Positions 8,340 to 16,561 of a stretch of 64,000 nucleotides of DNA are shown piece by piece. Location of the stretch: the NCBI GenBank assembly GCA_964370215.1, contig CAYJIM010000003.1:29894-93893 (forward strand), read 5' to 3'. The notes below the pieces were generated by a model, which saw only the letters and a program-made list of their open reading frames with translations, did not search any database and was not told the DNA's origin. Origin of the DNA: Massiliimalia sp964370215. GTDB taxonomy: Bacteria; Bacillota; Clostridia; Oscillospirales; Ruminococcaceae. Both the position numbers and the translations under genes were made by a program. How positions within the stretch are numbered: position 1 is the stretch's first letter; every line of letters begins with the position of its first letter.

Positions 8340-9335
8340 ATGCGAATCGACACCGAACAGCTGGAACAACAAACACTCTCTCCCTTTGCCAAACAATCGG
8401 CAAAAACGATTGGACGGGTACGTGGCGAACAGCCCTGTCCCATTCGTACTGATTTTGCAAGGGATCGAGACCGCATCACCCACAGCAAGTCCTTTCGACG
8501 CTTAAAACAAAAAACACAGGTGTTTTTGTCCCCTCACGGAGATCATTATCGCACCCGTTTGACCCATACCTTAGAGGTTTCTCAAATTGCTCGCACCATT
8601 GCAAGGGCGTTGCGCCTCAATGAAGATTTGGCAGAGGCGATTGCGTTGGGTCACGATTTGGGACATACCCCGTTCGGACATACCGGTGAACGGACGCTTC
8701 GAAAGCTCGCTTCCTTTCACTTTTCCCATGCAGCCCAAAGTGTGCGTGTGGTGGAATTGTTGGAACGAAGTGGTCAAGGACTAAACCTTACGTACGAAGT
8801 CAAAAACGGCATTGCCTGCCATGGTACAGGGGGGGCTGATGCAGATACGCTAGAAGGAAAAGTGGTGGAACTATCCGACAAAATCGCTTATATCAATCAC
8901 GATATTGAAGATGCGGTGCGTGCAGGTATCCTTTCGGTCGATGAATTGCCATATGACGCAGTATATGTGTTGGGACGCAACAAAAGTGAGAGAATCACAA
9001 CCATGATTGCCTCGATTGTGGAACATAGTGTGGGAAAACCACACATCACGATGGACGAAGAGGTGCAAAAAGCACACAAGCATTTGCGTGACTTTATGTT
9101 TGAATATGTCTACTCCGCCTCTCCTGCCAATAGTGAGGAACAAAAGGCGGACCATGTCGTGGAAAGCCTTTACTTATATTTCAATGAGCATCCTGAAAAG
9201 ATGAAACCGCTCTATCAAACCATCCTGCAAACGGAAGGGAAAGACCGTGCGATTTGTGATGCGATTGCCAGCATGACCGATGAATATGCCGTCTCCCTTT
9301 ACCAAGAGATTTATATCCCCAAACGGTTCTATTAA
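8340..9335 (+). CDS. dgt: dNTP triphosphohydrolase, Dgt family (HD domain)
   Basis: 331 residues, the length of the shorter Firmicute dGTPase-like proteins. The HD-domain metal ligands are visible in RLTHTLEVSQIAR and in LGHDLGHTPFGHTGE, with a later DKIAYINHDIEDA that supplies the last Asp. These enzymes split dNTPs into deoxynucleoside and triphosphate and so adjust nucleotide pools. The gene directly precedes dnaG and rpoD, an order common in Clostridia. The ribosome binding site AAAGGGGG is close to the ATG. Confidence 0.93.
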   Translation: MRIDTEQLEQQTLSPFAKQSAKTIGRVRGEQPCPIRTDFARDRDRITHSKSFRRLKQKTQVFLSPHGDHYRTRLTHTLEVSQIARTIARALRLNEDLAEAIALGHDLGHTPFGHTGERTLRKLASFHFSHAAQSVRVVELLERSGQGLNLTYEVKNGIACHGTGGADADTLEGKVVELSDKIAYINHDIEDAVRAGILSVDELPYDAVYVLGRNKSERITTMIASIVEHSVGKPHITMDEEVQKAHKHLRDFMFEYVYSASPANSEEQKADHVVESLYLYFNEHPEKMKPLYQTILQTEGKDRAICDAIASMTDEYAVSLYQEIYIPKRFY

Positions 9336-9367
9336 GGAATCCAACCGCATAAGAAAGGAGGGGACAG

Positions 9368-11125
9368 ATGCCAATTCCAAGAAGTTTTATTGACCAGTTG
9401 CTCCTGCATTCCGACATTGAAGATGTCATTTCGACCTATGTCGCCATCAGTCGAGACGGCAAAAACAAAAAAGGACTCTGTCCCTTTCACTCGGAAAAAA
9501 CACCTTCCATGGTCGTCTATCCAGACACCCAATCCTTTTACTGCTTTGGCTGTGGGGCAGGTGGTGATGCCATTTCCTTTGTGATGCGGCATGACAATCT
9601 CAGTTACATAGAAGCGGTCAAACTGCTGGCACAACGAGCCGGATTGACGGTGCCGGAAGAGGATGGTGACGACCGTTTAGGCAAACTAAAACTCCGCATT
9701 TTAGAAATTAACAGGGAAACGGCACGCTTTTACCATGCCTGTTTAAAGTCCCCTCATGGGCAAATCGGGTATGATTATCTAACAAAAGAACGAGGACTTT
9801 CCAAAAAAGTCCTCACCCATTATGGGTTGGGGTTTGCACCCAATGGATGGGACAATTTGTTAAAGCACCTCAAGCAAAAAGGGTACAGCGTGCAGGAAAT
9901 GAGCGAGGCGAAGGTCATCACCAAGGGGAAAAGTGGCAGATATTACGACTTTTTTCGCAACCGTGTCATGTTTCCGGTCATTGACTTGAGGGGTAATGTC
10001 ATTGCTTTTGGCGGACGGGTCATGGACGACAGCAAACCCAAATACCTCAATACCTCCGACACACCGGTGTTCAAGAAAAGCCGCAATCTGTTTTCTTTGA
10101 ACTTTGCCAAAAATGTAGGATCGGGTAGATTGATCCTAGCGGAAGGATATATGGACGTCATTGCCATTCACGCCGCAGGATTTGAGGATGTGGTTGCCAC
10201 CTTGGGTACTGCCCTCACCGCTGAGCAGGCAAGGCTTATTTCCAATTATGCAAAGGAAGTGCTAGTCGCTTACGATTCGGACGGGGCAGGGCAACAGGCC
10301 ATTCACCGTGCCATCAACCTGTTGTCGGAAGTGTCGGTGACCACCAAAACCATTCGCATGGATGGCGCAAAGGACCCCGATGAATACATCAAAAAATTTG
10401 GTGTTAAACGATTTGAACTCCTGCTCAAAGGGGCATCGGATGTCATGGAGTTTGAGCTCAAGCGTGCCCAAGAGGGACTCGACATCAAAGTACCAATGGA
10501 TCGCACCACCTATTTAAAGCGTGCCGTTAGCGTGCTTGCCAACATCAACAACGAGATGGAACGGGAAGTATATGCCGGTAACGTTGCGGCAGAATGTAAT
10601 GTGACGGTGCAGTCCATCATGACACAGGTCAATGGATTGCGTAAAAGTCGAAAACGCAGTGCGGATAAAAAGGAATGGGATCAGATTGTGCAGAATCGGG
10701 AGGTCGCAACCGATCGTATCAACCCCGATCGTGCAAAATTTTATCGAGAATCGCAGGCGGAAGAGGGGCTCATTGCGGTGGTATTTAAAAATCCTGATTA
10801 TTTACCGATGATTTTGTCAAACATTACCGCAGACGATTTTGTCACTGCCTTTCATCGGCAGGTATTTGAAGCGTTAATAGAATTGTTAGAATCGAATCAA
10901 GGATCGCTGCATATCAGTTTATTATTGCAAAAATTTTCCGCTGAGCAGGCAGGTGCCATCACCAGAATCATTGCAAAGTTACAGGATGTCACCATCACCA
11001 AAAAACTGGTGGAAGATTATATAGAGGTGTTGTTAAAACATCGACAGAGTTTAAAGACCAAGGATTTACAAGGCATTTCCATCGAAGAGTTGGAACGTCG
11101 CCGGATCGATTTAAGCAAACGGTAG
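9368..11125 (+). CDS. dnaG: DNA primase
   Basis: 585 residues. The N-terminal CHC2 zinc finger is clear (CPFH near residue 38 and FYCFGCGAGGD near residue 58). The TOPRIM catalytic core follows with EGYMDVIAIHAAGF and the metal-binding VAYDSDGAGQQA, and the C-terminal third is the helicase-interaction region. DnaG makes the RNA primers for lagging-strand synthesis. AAAGGAGGGG precedes the ATG. It lies between dgt and rpoD with short gaps (32 and 18 nt), consistent with a macromolecular synthesis operon. Confidence 0.98.
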   Translation: MPIPRSFIDQLLLHSDIEDVISTYVAISRDGKNKKGLCPFHSEKTPSMVVYPDTQSFYCFGCGAGGDAISFVMRHDNLSYIEAVKLLAQRAGLTVPEEDGDDRLGKLKLRILEINRETARFYHACLKSPHGQIGYDYLTKERGLSKKVLTHYGLGFAPNGWDNLLKHLKQKGYSVQEMSEAKVITKGKSGRYYDFFRNRVMFPVIDLRGNVIAFGGRVMDDSKPKYLNTSDTPVFKKSRNLFSLNFAKNVGSGRLILAEGYMDVIAIHAAGFEDVVATLGTALTAEQARLISNYAKEVLVAYDSDGAGQQAIHRAINLLSEVSVTTKTIRMDGAKDPDEYIKKFGVKRFELLLKGASDVMEFELKRAQEGLDIKVPMDRTTYLKRAVSVLANINNEMEREVYAGNVAAECNVTVQSIMTQVNGLRKSRKRSADKKEWDQIVQNREVATDRINPDRAKFYRESQAEEGLIAVVFKNPDYLPMILSNITADDFVTAFHRQVFEALIELLESNQGSLHISLLLQKFSAEQAGAITRIIAKLQDVTITKKLVEDYIEVLLKHRQSLKTKDLQGISIEELERRRIDLSKR

Positions 11126-11143
11126 AAGAGGGAGAATGAAGTT

Positions 11144-12223
11144 ATGCCAGAAAAAAAATCAGCAGTTATGGATCTGATGGAGCAAGGCAAGCAAAAGGGT
11201 AAATTGACCACAAAGGAAATCAACGACGCATTGGAGGAACTGGATTTTGACCTAGAGCAGATCGATAAACTCTATGAGTCGTTGGAAAGTTTGAACGTCG
11301 ACATCGTTGAAGATCTTGTTTCGGATGATTTGGAATTTGCCAAAAGTCCGGCATTGAGCGAAGAGATTGAAACAACATTGGTGGCCGAAGGAGTGAACAT
11401 CGACGACCCTGTCAAAGTCTACCTCAAAGAAATCGGTCGGGTACCACTCTTGACCGCGGAAGAGGAGGTCAGCCTTGCTACCCGCATGAAAGAAGGGGAC
11501 ATTGCAGCAAGAAAGCGTCTGTCCGAGGCGAATTTGCGTCTGGTTGTCAGCATTGCAAAACGCTATGTCGGTCGTGGGATGCAGTTTTTGGATCTCATCC
11601 AGGAAGGGAACTTAGGTCTGATCAAAGCGGTAGAAAAATTTGATTATACCAAAGGCTTTAAATTCTCCACCTATGCCACTTGGTGGATTCGCCAAGCCAT
11701 CACCAGAGCAATTGCCGATCAAGCTAGAACCATTCGTATTCCGGTTCATATGGTAGAAACCATCAATAAAGTCAAAAAGGTATCGAGCCAGCTGTTGCAC
11801 CAAAATGGGCATGAACCAAATGCCGAAGAGATTGCAAAAGAGTTGGATATGCCGGTGGATAAAGTGCGTGAAATTATGCGTGCAGCACAGGAACCGGTGT
11901 CACTAGAAACTCCCATCGGGGAGGAAGAAGACAGTCACTTGGGAGACTTTATTCCCGATGATGATGCACCGGCACCTGCAGATGCAGCGTCCCACACACT
12001 GCTTCGTGAACAACTGGGCGAAGTGTTATCGACCTTGACTGATCGTGAAGAGAAGGTGTTACGTCTGCGATTTGGTTTGGAAGACGGCCGATCCCGTACT
12101 TTGGAAGAAGTCGGCAAAGAGTTTGATGTTACCCGTGAACGTATCCGCCAAATAGAGGCCAAAGCGTTGCGCAAACTCCGTCATCCAAGTAGAAGTAAAA
12201 AACTAAAAGACTTTATTGATTGA
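11144..12223 (+). CDS. rpoD: RNA polymerase primary sigma factor (sigma-70/SigA)
   Basis: 359 residues, typical for a Firmicute primary sigma factor without the large non-conserved insert of proteobacteria. Region 1.1 is at the N-terminus. Region 1.2 begins near DPVKVYLKEIGRVPLL, region 2 contains RLVVSIAKRYVGRGMQFLDL and the -10 recognition helix TYATWWIRQAITRAI, and region 4 ends with the helix-turn-helix TLEEVGKEFDVTRERIRQIE. It directs transcription from the TTGACA/TATAAT promoters seen throughout this window. It is co-directional with dnaG, 18 nt downstream. Confidence 0.98.
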   Translation: MPEKKSAVMDLMEQGKQKGKLTTKEINDALEELDFDLEQIDKLYESLESLNVDIVEDLVSDDLEFAKSPALSEEIETTLVAEGVNIDDPVKVYLKEIGRVPLLTAEEEVSLATRMKEGDIAARKRLSEANLRLVVSIAKRYVGRGMQFLDLIQEGNLGLIKAVEKFDYTKGFKFSTYATWWIRQAITRAIADQARTIRIPVHMVETINKVKKVSSQLLHQNGHEPNAEEIAKELDMPVDKVREIMRAAQEPVSLETPIGEEEDSHLGDFIPDDDAPAPADAASHTLLREQLGEVLSTLTDREEKVLRLRFGLEDGRSRTLEEVGKEFDVTRERIRQIEAKALRKLRHPSRSKKLKDFID

Positions 12224-12235
12224 TAGGAGAGCGAC

Positions 12236-12634
12236 ATGTATATTACTTTAGAAACGGATTATGCGATTCGCATCATGATTTGTCTGATTGAACAACAAGG
12301 ACGCATTGATGCAAAAAATATCGCAGAAAAAACTGATGTAACGTTACGATTCGCACTCAAAATTTTGAGAAAGTTGGTTGCTGCCGGATTTGTACGTTCC
12401 TATAAGGGGATCAAGGGTGGCTATGAGTTTGCCGGGGAATCGGCCTTAGCACTTTCGCTGTATGACGTGGTGCTTGCCATTGAAGGCGAACCGTCGGTCA
12501 GTCGCTGTGTAGGAGAAGATGAACGTTGTATCCACGGACGTTCGGCACAGTGCAAGGTACATACCGCATTCATTGGTATTCATAAATCCCTGAAAAAGGA
12601 ATTGCAGGCAGTGACCTTTGATCAATTGGTGTAA
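12236..12634 (+). CDS. Rrf2 family transcriptional regulator
   Basis: 132 residues with an N-terminal winged helix (LETDYAIRIMICL, then the GGYEFAGESALALSL wing), the signature of Rrf2 regulators such as IscR, NsrR and CymR. Three cysteines in the C-terminal half (SRCVGEDERC...AQC) have the spacing used by family members to hold an iron-sulfur cluster, so it may sense iron-sulfur, redox or nitric oxide status. It starts 12 nt after rpoD and may be cotranscribed. No target can be named from the window. Confidence 0.9.
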   Translation: MYITLETDYAIRIMICLIEQQGRIDAKNIAEKTDVTLRFALKILRKLVAAGFVRSYKGIKGGYEFAGESALALSLYDVVLAIEGEPSVSRCVGEDERCIHGRSAQCKVHTAFIGIHKSLKKELQAVTFDQLV

Positions 12635-12689
12635 CTTTCTGTCAATGCACCGTGAAAATGGTAAAATAATAAAAACAATGGTACTTTAC

Positions 12690-12718
12690 TTGACAAATTT
12701 GAAAAAATTTGATATAGT
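12690..12718 (+). promoter_or_regulatory. Promoter of the cobalamin operon
   Basis: TTGACA at 12690-12695 and TATAGT at 12713-12718 with a 17-nt spacer, directly upstream of the cobalamin aptamer. Confidence 0.88.
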
Positions 12719-12726
12719 AAAGGTGA

Positions 12727-12918
12727 CAATTACATATTGCAAAGGGAAAGCGGTCGCATCTAATGCGTGAAAATGGAACTTAGGTGCAACTCCTAGACAG
12801 TCCTGCTGCCGTAATAATTGAGCTTTTTTCAAGTAGAGATACAGTCACTGAAAATTTTTTGGGAAGACGAACAAAAGCGTTTGAAATTAGAGTCGGAATA
12901 CATGCCACTTTTTTACAT
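12727..12918 (+). promoter_or_regulatory. Cobalamin riboswitch
   Basis: The core of the cobalamin aptamer is recognisable: GGGAAAGCGGT, then TTAGGTGCAACTCCTA, CAGTCCTGCTGCCGTAA, and the closing B12-box-like GAGTCGGAATACATGCC (about 12889-12905). It sits between a strong promoter and a terminator, followed by an ECF S component and a cobalamin adenosyltransferase. The B12 box is slightly divergent, but the order and context make the assignment firm. Confidence 0.92.
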
Positions 12919-12976
12919 CAAAAACTTCACAGGGTCATGAGGTTTTGGTCGGCGTGATAGATCGTATATCAACAAC

Positions 12977-13015
12977 ATCAAAACCCGGTTACCTTATGTA
13001 ACTGGGTTTTTTGAT
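12977..13015 (+). terminator. Expression-platform terminator of the cobalamin riboswitch
   Basis: Stem arms 12977-12992 and 12998-13015 with a TTTTTT run in the second arm, about 40 nt before the first gene. This is likely the B12-dependent terminator. Confidence 0.85.
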
Positions 13016-13055
13016 GGGCAATTTGTGGTTGTACAACAATCTAAAGGAGCTCATC

Positions 13056-13457
13056 ATGAACAAAGAAAAAAGAAATTTACTACTGCTTGGCGGCGCTGTG
13101 CTGGTCATTGCCGTTGCAGCAGTCATTGGTCTTGCGACTTTCTTCCAACCACAGACAACCGCAGGGGAAAAAACCATTTCGGTACAGGTGGTCATGGCAG
13201 AAGAGGATGTACGCGATTTTACGGTACAAACACAGCGCGAATTTTTAGGTGATGCGCTGTTGGATGAAACATTGATTGAAGGAGAGGGAGGTGAGTACGG
13301 TCTGTTTGTGACTGCTGTTGATGGTGTGACAGCAGATGAAGCAAATCAGGAGTGGTGGTGCCTGACCAAGGGTGGCGAGACAGTCAACACAGGGTTTGAT
13401 CAAACCCCCATTGCCGATGGCGATCAATTTGAAATTACATTGACGATCGGCTGGTAA
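13056..13457 (+). CDS. Membrane-anchored DUF4430 (transcobalamin-like) protein
   Basis: 133 residues. A basic start and a hydrophobic segment (about residues 8-30) form a signal anchor without a lipobox cysteine. The outside part looks like DUF4430: a beta-rich domain with GGEYGLFVTAVDGV, NQEWWCLTKGGETVNTGFD and a closing DGDQFEITLTIGW. The domain is related to the C-terminal beta domain of animal transcobalamin and intrinsic factor. As first gene under a cobalamin riboswitch and directly upstream of an ECF S component, it may capture corrinoid at the membrane; that is inference. ATG 13056 follows AAAGGAG. Its stop overlaps the next ATG by one base. Confidence 0.8.
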   Translation: MNKEKRNLLLLGGAVLVIAVAAVIGLATFFQPQTTAGEKTISVQVVMAEEDVRDFTVQTQREFLGDALLDETLIEGEGGEYGLFVTAVDGVTADEANQEWWCLTKGGETVNTGFDQTPIADGDQFEITLTIGW

Positions 13458-13969
13458 TGTGGAGTAAGACAAGGGAGCTTGTTCTCCTCTCTCTGTTGGC
13501 GGCAATTCTCGTATTGGCGCAAGTGTCTCTTGCGGTGATCCCCAATGTGGAATTGGTATCGCTATTGTGTATCATCTATACGTTGTTTTTCAAAAAGAAG
13601 GCCTTGTTTATCATCTACACATTCGTCGTTGTAGAGGGCTTTTTGTTTGGATTTGGTATCTGGTGGTTCACCTATCTCTATATTTGGACGATTCTGTGGG
13701 CACTAACCATGTTGACAGCAAACATGCAGTCGGCGGTGTGGTTTGCCATATTATCGGGATTTTTTGGCTTACTGTTCGGCGCATTTACAGCGATTCCTTA
13801 TCTATTTATCGGTGGGCCGACACATATGTTCTCTTACTGGGTAAGCGGACTTGTATTTGATGTCACCCACTGCATTGGGAACGTGGTGACAGCACTTTTG
13901 CTGTTTCGACCACTGTCAATACTGATGGAACGTTTATTAGGAGTAACATTATGGCAACGAAAGGATTGA
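13457..13969 (+). CDS. ECF transporter S component, probably for cobalamin (CbrT-like)
   Basis: 170 residues with about six hydrophobic segments, as expected for the substrate-binding S component of an ECF transporter. The N-terminal SLLAAILVLAQVSLAVIPNV and the segment GLLFGAFTAIPYLFIGG fit the fold. No fixed motif gives the substrate; cobalamin or a precursor is inferred from the riboswitch, the adenosyltransferase next door and the transcobalamin-like neighbour. It overlaps the upstream stop (TAATG) and the downstream gene by 19 bp, which suggests translational coupling. EcfA/EcfT genes are not present here. Confidence 0.82.
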   Translation: MWSKTRELVLLSLLAAILVLAQVSLAVIPNVELVSLLCIIYTLFFKKKALFIIYTFVVVEGFLFGFGIWWFTYLYIWTILWALTMLTANMQSAVWFAILSGFFGLLFGAFTAIPYLFIGGPTHMFSYWVSGLVFDVTHCIGNVVTALLLFRPLSILMERLLGVTLWQRKD

Positions 13970-14475
13970 TTCACCTTTACCATGGCGATGGAAAGGGGAA
14001 AACTACAGCGGCACTAGGGCTTTGTTTACGGGCACTCGGTGCAGGATACCGCGTTTGTCTCTTGCAATTTTTGAAAACCAATACCAGTAGCGAATTAGAA
14101 CTGTTAAAACGATTTGATCGAATGTCGTTGATCCTACCGGCAAAAACTGAAAAATTTACTTTCCTGATGGGAAAGAAAGAGCAAAAACAATGTGGCGATC
14201 GACAAAAAGCATCCTTTCAAACAGCAATCAACTTGGCTGATCAAATTGATCTACTGGTACTGGATGAAGTACTGGATGCCGTCAATACCGGCATGATTTC
14301 GGAAAGTACGGTCATTGAATTTTTGACCCACAAACCGGCACACCTAGAAGTGGTGTTGACCGGACGCAATCCGTCGCAAAAACTGTTACAGATCGCAGAC
14401 TATGTCACGATCATGGAAAAGGAAAAACACCCCTATGATATGGGCATGACTGCAAGACGAGGGATTGAGTACTAA
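13951..14475 (+). CDS. cobA: Cob(I)alamin / cob(I)yrinic acid a,c-diamide adenosyltransferase (CobA/BtuR family)
   Basis: 174 residues with the P-loop HGDGKGKTTAALGLCLRA at the N-terminus and LLVLDEVLDAVNTGMI, then VVLTGRNP, the standard CobA/CobO/BtuR pattern. The enzyme transfers the adenosyl group of ATP to reduced corrinoid and makes the coenzyme form. The ATG overlaps the end of the S component gene, so uptake and activation are coupled in one riboswitch-controlled operon. The product, adenosylcobalamin, is the usual ligand of such riboswitches, which closes a feedback loop. Confidence 0.93.
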   Translation: MATKGLIHLYHGDGKGKTTAALGLCLRALGAGYRVCLLQFLKTNTSSELELLKRFDRMSLILPAKTEKFTFLMGKKEQKQCGDRQKASFQTAINLADQIDLLVLDEVLDAVNTGMISESTVIEFLTHKPAHLEVVLTGRNPSQKLLQIADYVTIMEKEKHPYDMGMTARRGIEY

Positions 14476-14517
14476 AAAATAAAACCATCTGTTACCAGCA
14501 GATACGCATAATGAAAT

Positions 14518-14554
14518 AAACTGCCACTATCAAAATCGATAGTGGCAGTTTTAC
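14518..14554 (+). terminator. Terminator of the cobalamin operon
   Basis: Inverted repeat arms 14518-14531 and 14538-14551 (AAACTGCCACTATC and its complement) with a 6-nt loop and a short T run. It also faces the convergent transposase gene. Confidence 0.8.
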
Positions 14555-14570
14555 GTTGTACAAATGCTGT

Positions 14571-15050
14571 TTATTTAGTGTGGTAACAATCTTCCTCCCA
14601 TTTTTGTGGGTTGGTATCGATATATTGCCATATTTTTAAATATTCTATTTCATTTCTGATCACGTGGTCATGAAATGACCGTTGCCAAATTGAATATCCT
14701 ATTTGTTTTGTAACCAATGTTTTAAATGATTTAATTAGTTGTGAAATTGATTGTGTTGTAGGGGGCGATGCCCTCATCGTCCCGTCCTCATATCCGTAAA
14801 TAAATATAATCAGATGAATATGATTGGGCATTATTACATATTTGTCAATTCCAACAATTCCATTGATGTATTTTTGTACCACCATTCCGATTTCTGACAA
14901 TACTGTATTCGGGACGATGTAGGCATAGTACCCTACAATATTCGATAATATTTCTGACCTGTCTTTCGTGCAAATCGTCACAAAATATGCCCCACAGGAT
15001 GAATAATCAAATCCCTTTAATCGTATTTTTTTACGTTTTGGAAATTCCAC
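14571..15050 (-). CDS. REP-associated tyrosine transposase-like protein (RAYT, Y1 family)
   Basis: 159 residues. The fold is that of the IS200-like Y1 HUH nucleases in their RAYT form: an N-terminal RLKGFDYSSCGAYFVTICT, the metal-binding HIH in MPNHIHLI (residues 74-81), and a C-terminal helix with SFHDHVIRNEIEYLKIWQYI, in which Tyr137 is a candidate nucleophile. RAYTs act on REP palindromes rather than on insertion sequence ends. I found no inverted repeats or target duplication around it. A REP-like hairpin lies inside the coding sequence at 14762-14783. AT-rich codon use differs from the neighbouring genes and suggests transfer. Confidence 0.87.
   Translation of the reverse strand: MEFPKRKKIRLKGFDYSSCGAYFVTICTKDRSEILSNIVGYYAYIVPNTVLSEIGMVVQKYINGIVGIDKYVIMPNHIHLIIFIYGYEDGTMRASPPTTQSISQLIKSFKTLVTKQIGYSIWQRSFHDHVIRNEIEYLKIWQYIDTNPQKWEEDCYHTK
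14762..14783. repeat. REP-like palindrome inside the RAYT gene
   Basis: GGGGCGATG-CCCT-CATCGTCCC forms a 9-bp stem (one G-T pair) with a 4-nt loop. It is GC-rich in an otherwise AT-rich gene and encodes part of a loop of about 10 residues (YEDGTMRASPP) in frame, right after the HIH motif. Confidence 0.65.
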
Positions 15051-15202
15051 AATATCACCACCTATAAATAATACATGAAATTCATTTCAGATAAGCGGAA
15101 GGGGCGACACATTTACAAATCCCATTTATTTTCAGAGGAATAAAGCGTATTATCATGCTTCTTTCTGTTTGATCAGCTATACGAGTGCTTTCGTTTTTGC
15201 TA

Positions 15203-15988
15203 TTAGAAAATCGTAAACCGCAAGATGTTATAAACGTTGATGAGCATGATGAGCATCATCAGTCCGATGAAGATTTTCTCCACCGTATCATCTTCCACCC
15301 GTTTGACAATACTACTACCGATGAGCGCCCCGATGACCCCGCCGCTTGCCATCACAAGTAATGTCAGTGGCGAAAATTCCGGCACACTGCCGGTGATGAG
15401 GGTGAGTACCAGACTGGAAACCTGTGAAAAGAGGATGATGTAAAGGGAGTTTTTTGCCGAAGTTTTGGCATCCATCGAAAAGAAAAAATACAGAATGGCA
15501 ATGTTAATGGGGCCACCACCGATTCCTAAAAATGCAGAAAATAGACCGAGTACTGTGCCAATGGTGAAACAAAGCGCCATATGTTTGACTTCGTGGGTAC
15601 GAATATACTTTTTACGACGTACATAGACAAATACCACTGCAGTGATGGCCAAAAGCGTAGCGGCTTGAATTGCCCCGATGGTATTTTCCTCTCCCACCAG
15701 AGAACGAATCCAATCAAACAACCATTTGCCACAAGTGCCCCCTAACACAGCACCGAGTGCAAGGGAGGTACTGCGGTCACGCTTGAGCACCACCCCATTG
15801 TTGCGGGTGCGGAAAAGAGAAACACAGGTCATCGTCAGTACAGTGCAAGAGGAGAGAAAACTGATGGTGCTGACCGACAACAACCCCGTCGCATCCAATA
15901 CCGGCTTGATGATGACACCGCCACCGATCCCACTGATCGCACCAATGGTGGATGCAAACAAGCTGATGAAGAAAAATAAAACAGTCAT
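15203..15988 (-). CDS. TauE/SafE family sulfite (organosulfur anion) exporter-like permease
   Basis: 261 residues with about eight hydrophobic segments and the internal repeat typical of TauE/SafE proteins: GAISGIGGGVIIKPVLD at the N-terminus and LGLFSAFLGIGGGPINIAIL in the second half. Members export or import small anions such as sulfite, sulfoacetate and related compounds. No sulfonate genes are nearby, so the substrate is open. A ribosome binding site (AAAGGATGAGGG) precedes the start. The gene stands alone between the RAYT gene and the sugar operon. Confidence 0.85.
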   Translation of the reverse strand: MTVLFFFISLFASTIGAISGIGGGVIIKPVLDATGLLSVSTISFLSSCTVLTMTCVSLFRTRNNGVVLKRDRSTSLALGAVLGGTCGKWLFDWIRSLVGEENTIGAIQAATLLAITAVVFVYVRRKKYIRTHEVKHMALCFTIGTVLGLFSAFLGIGGGPINIAILYFFFSMDAKTSAKNSLYIILFSQVSSLVLTLITGSVPEFSPLTLLVMASGGVIGALIGSSIVKRVEDDTVEKIFIGLMMLIMLINVYNILRFTIF

Positions 15989-16070
15989 ACCCTCATCCTT
16001 TCAAAGCACTTTTCTTTATCATACCATAGAATACACTCCGTTGCAAACTGAAATTGAAGCAACGGGATAG

Positions 16071-16108
16071 TAAAAAGAGATTCGACTGTTTGACCAACCA
16101 AATCTCTT
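16071..16108 (-). terminator. Terminator of the minus-strand sugar operon
   Basis: Read on the minus strand, AAGAGATT (complement of 16101-16108) pairs with AATCTCTT (complement of 16075-16082) and is followed by TTTTA. It lies just after the mutarotase stop codon. Confidence 0.6.
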
Positions 16109-16119
16109 GAAAATTTGTA

Positions 16120-16545
16120 TTACAGCACACCTTTTTTGAGAATAACATTGGCGTACAATTCTTTTTCTGATGTTGTTACAACAGCATATGCTTTCTTTGC
16201 ACGATCATAAAAGGTGTACTTATCAATGGTTTCTTCCCGCAATCCCTGCACTTCATACTGTACAGCAATGTTGCGGTAGTCGTCCCAAATGGTAGGCACA
16301 TAAGGGTCACCCGGCAGTACAGCCATAAAAATGGTAGGGTGTTTGACATAAGAATCCAATGGCATGAGGGACAGGACGGCATCCATCAAAACAGGGATCC
16401 CGTGTCCGTCACAACGTACCACCCGATCAGGATGTGCAAAAGCGGGGAAGTTGCCGTCGGCAAGCACCAACTCATCCCCATGACCCATTTCAGCAAGAAT
16501 TTTCAACAGTTCCGGTGGCAACACCGGTGGAATTCCTCTCAACAT
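16120..16545 (-). CDS. RbsD/FucU family sugar mutarotase
   Basis: 141 residues starting MLRGIPPVLPPELLKILAEM, then GHGDELVLADGNFPA, which is the FucU/RbsD signature including the catalytic His and Asp. FucU interconverts the alpha and beta anomers of fucose; RbsD does so for ribose pyranose and furanose. The sequence looks closer to FucU, but the real sugar is unknown. ATG 16545 is preceded by AAGGAG; the longer in-frame start at 16581 overlaps the end of the aldo/keto reductase gene. It is the last gene of the LacI-controlled operon. Confidence 0.88.
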   Translation of the reverse strand: MLRGIPPVLPPELLKILAEMGHGDELVLADGNFPAFAHPDRVVRCDGHGIPVLMDAVLSLMPLDSYVKHPTIFMAVLPGDPYVPTIWDDYRNIAVQYEVQGLREETIDKYTFYDRAKKAYAVVTTSEKELYANVILKKGVL

Positions 16546-16561
16546 CTCAACACACTCCTTT

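Noticed and set aside
14485..15115. Complete insertion sequence around the RAYT gene
   Set aside because: No terminal repeats or target duplication found; RAYT genes are normally not part of classic insertion sequences.
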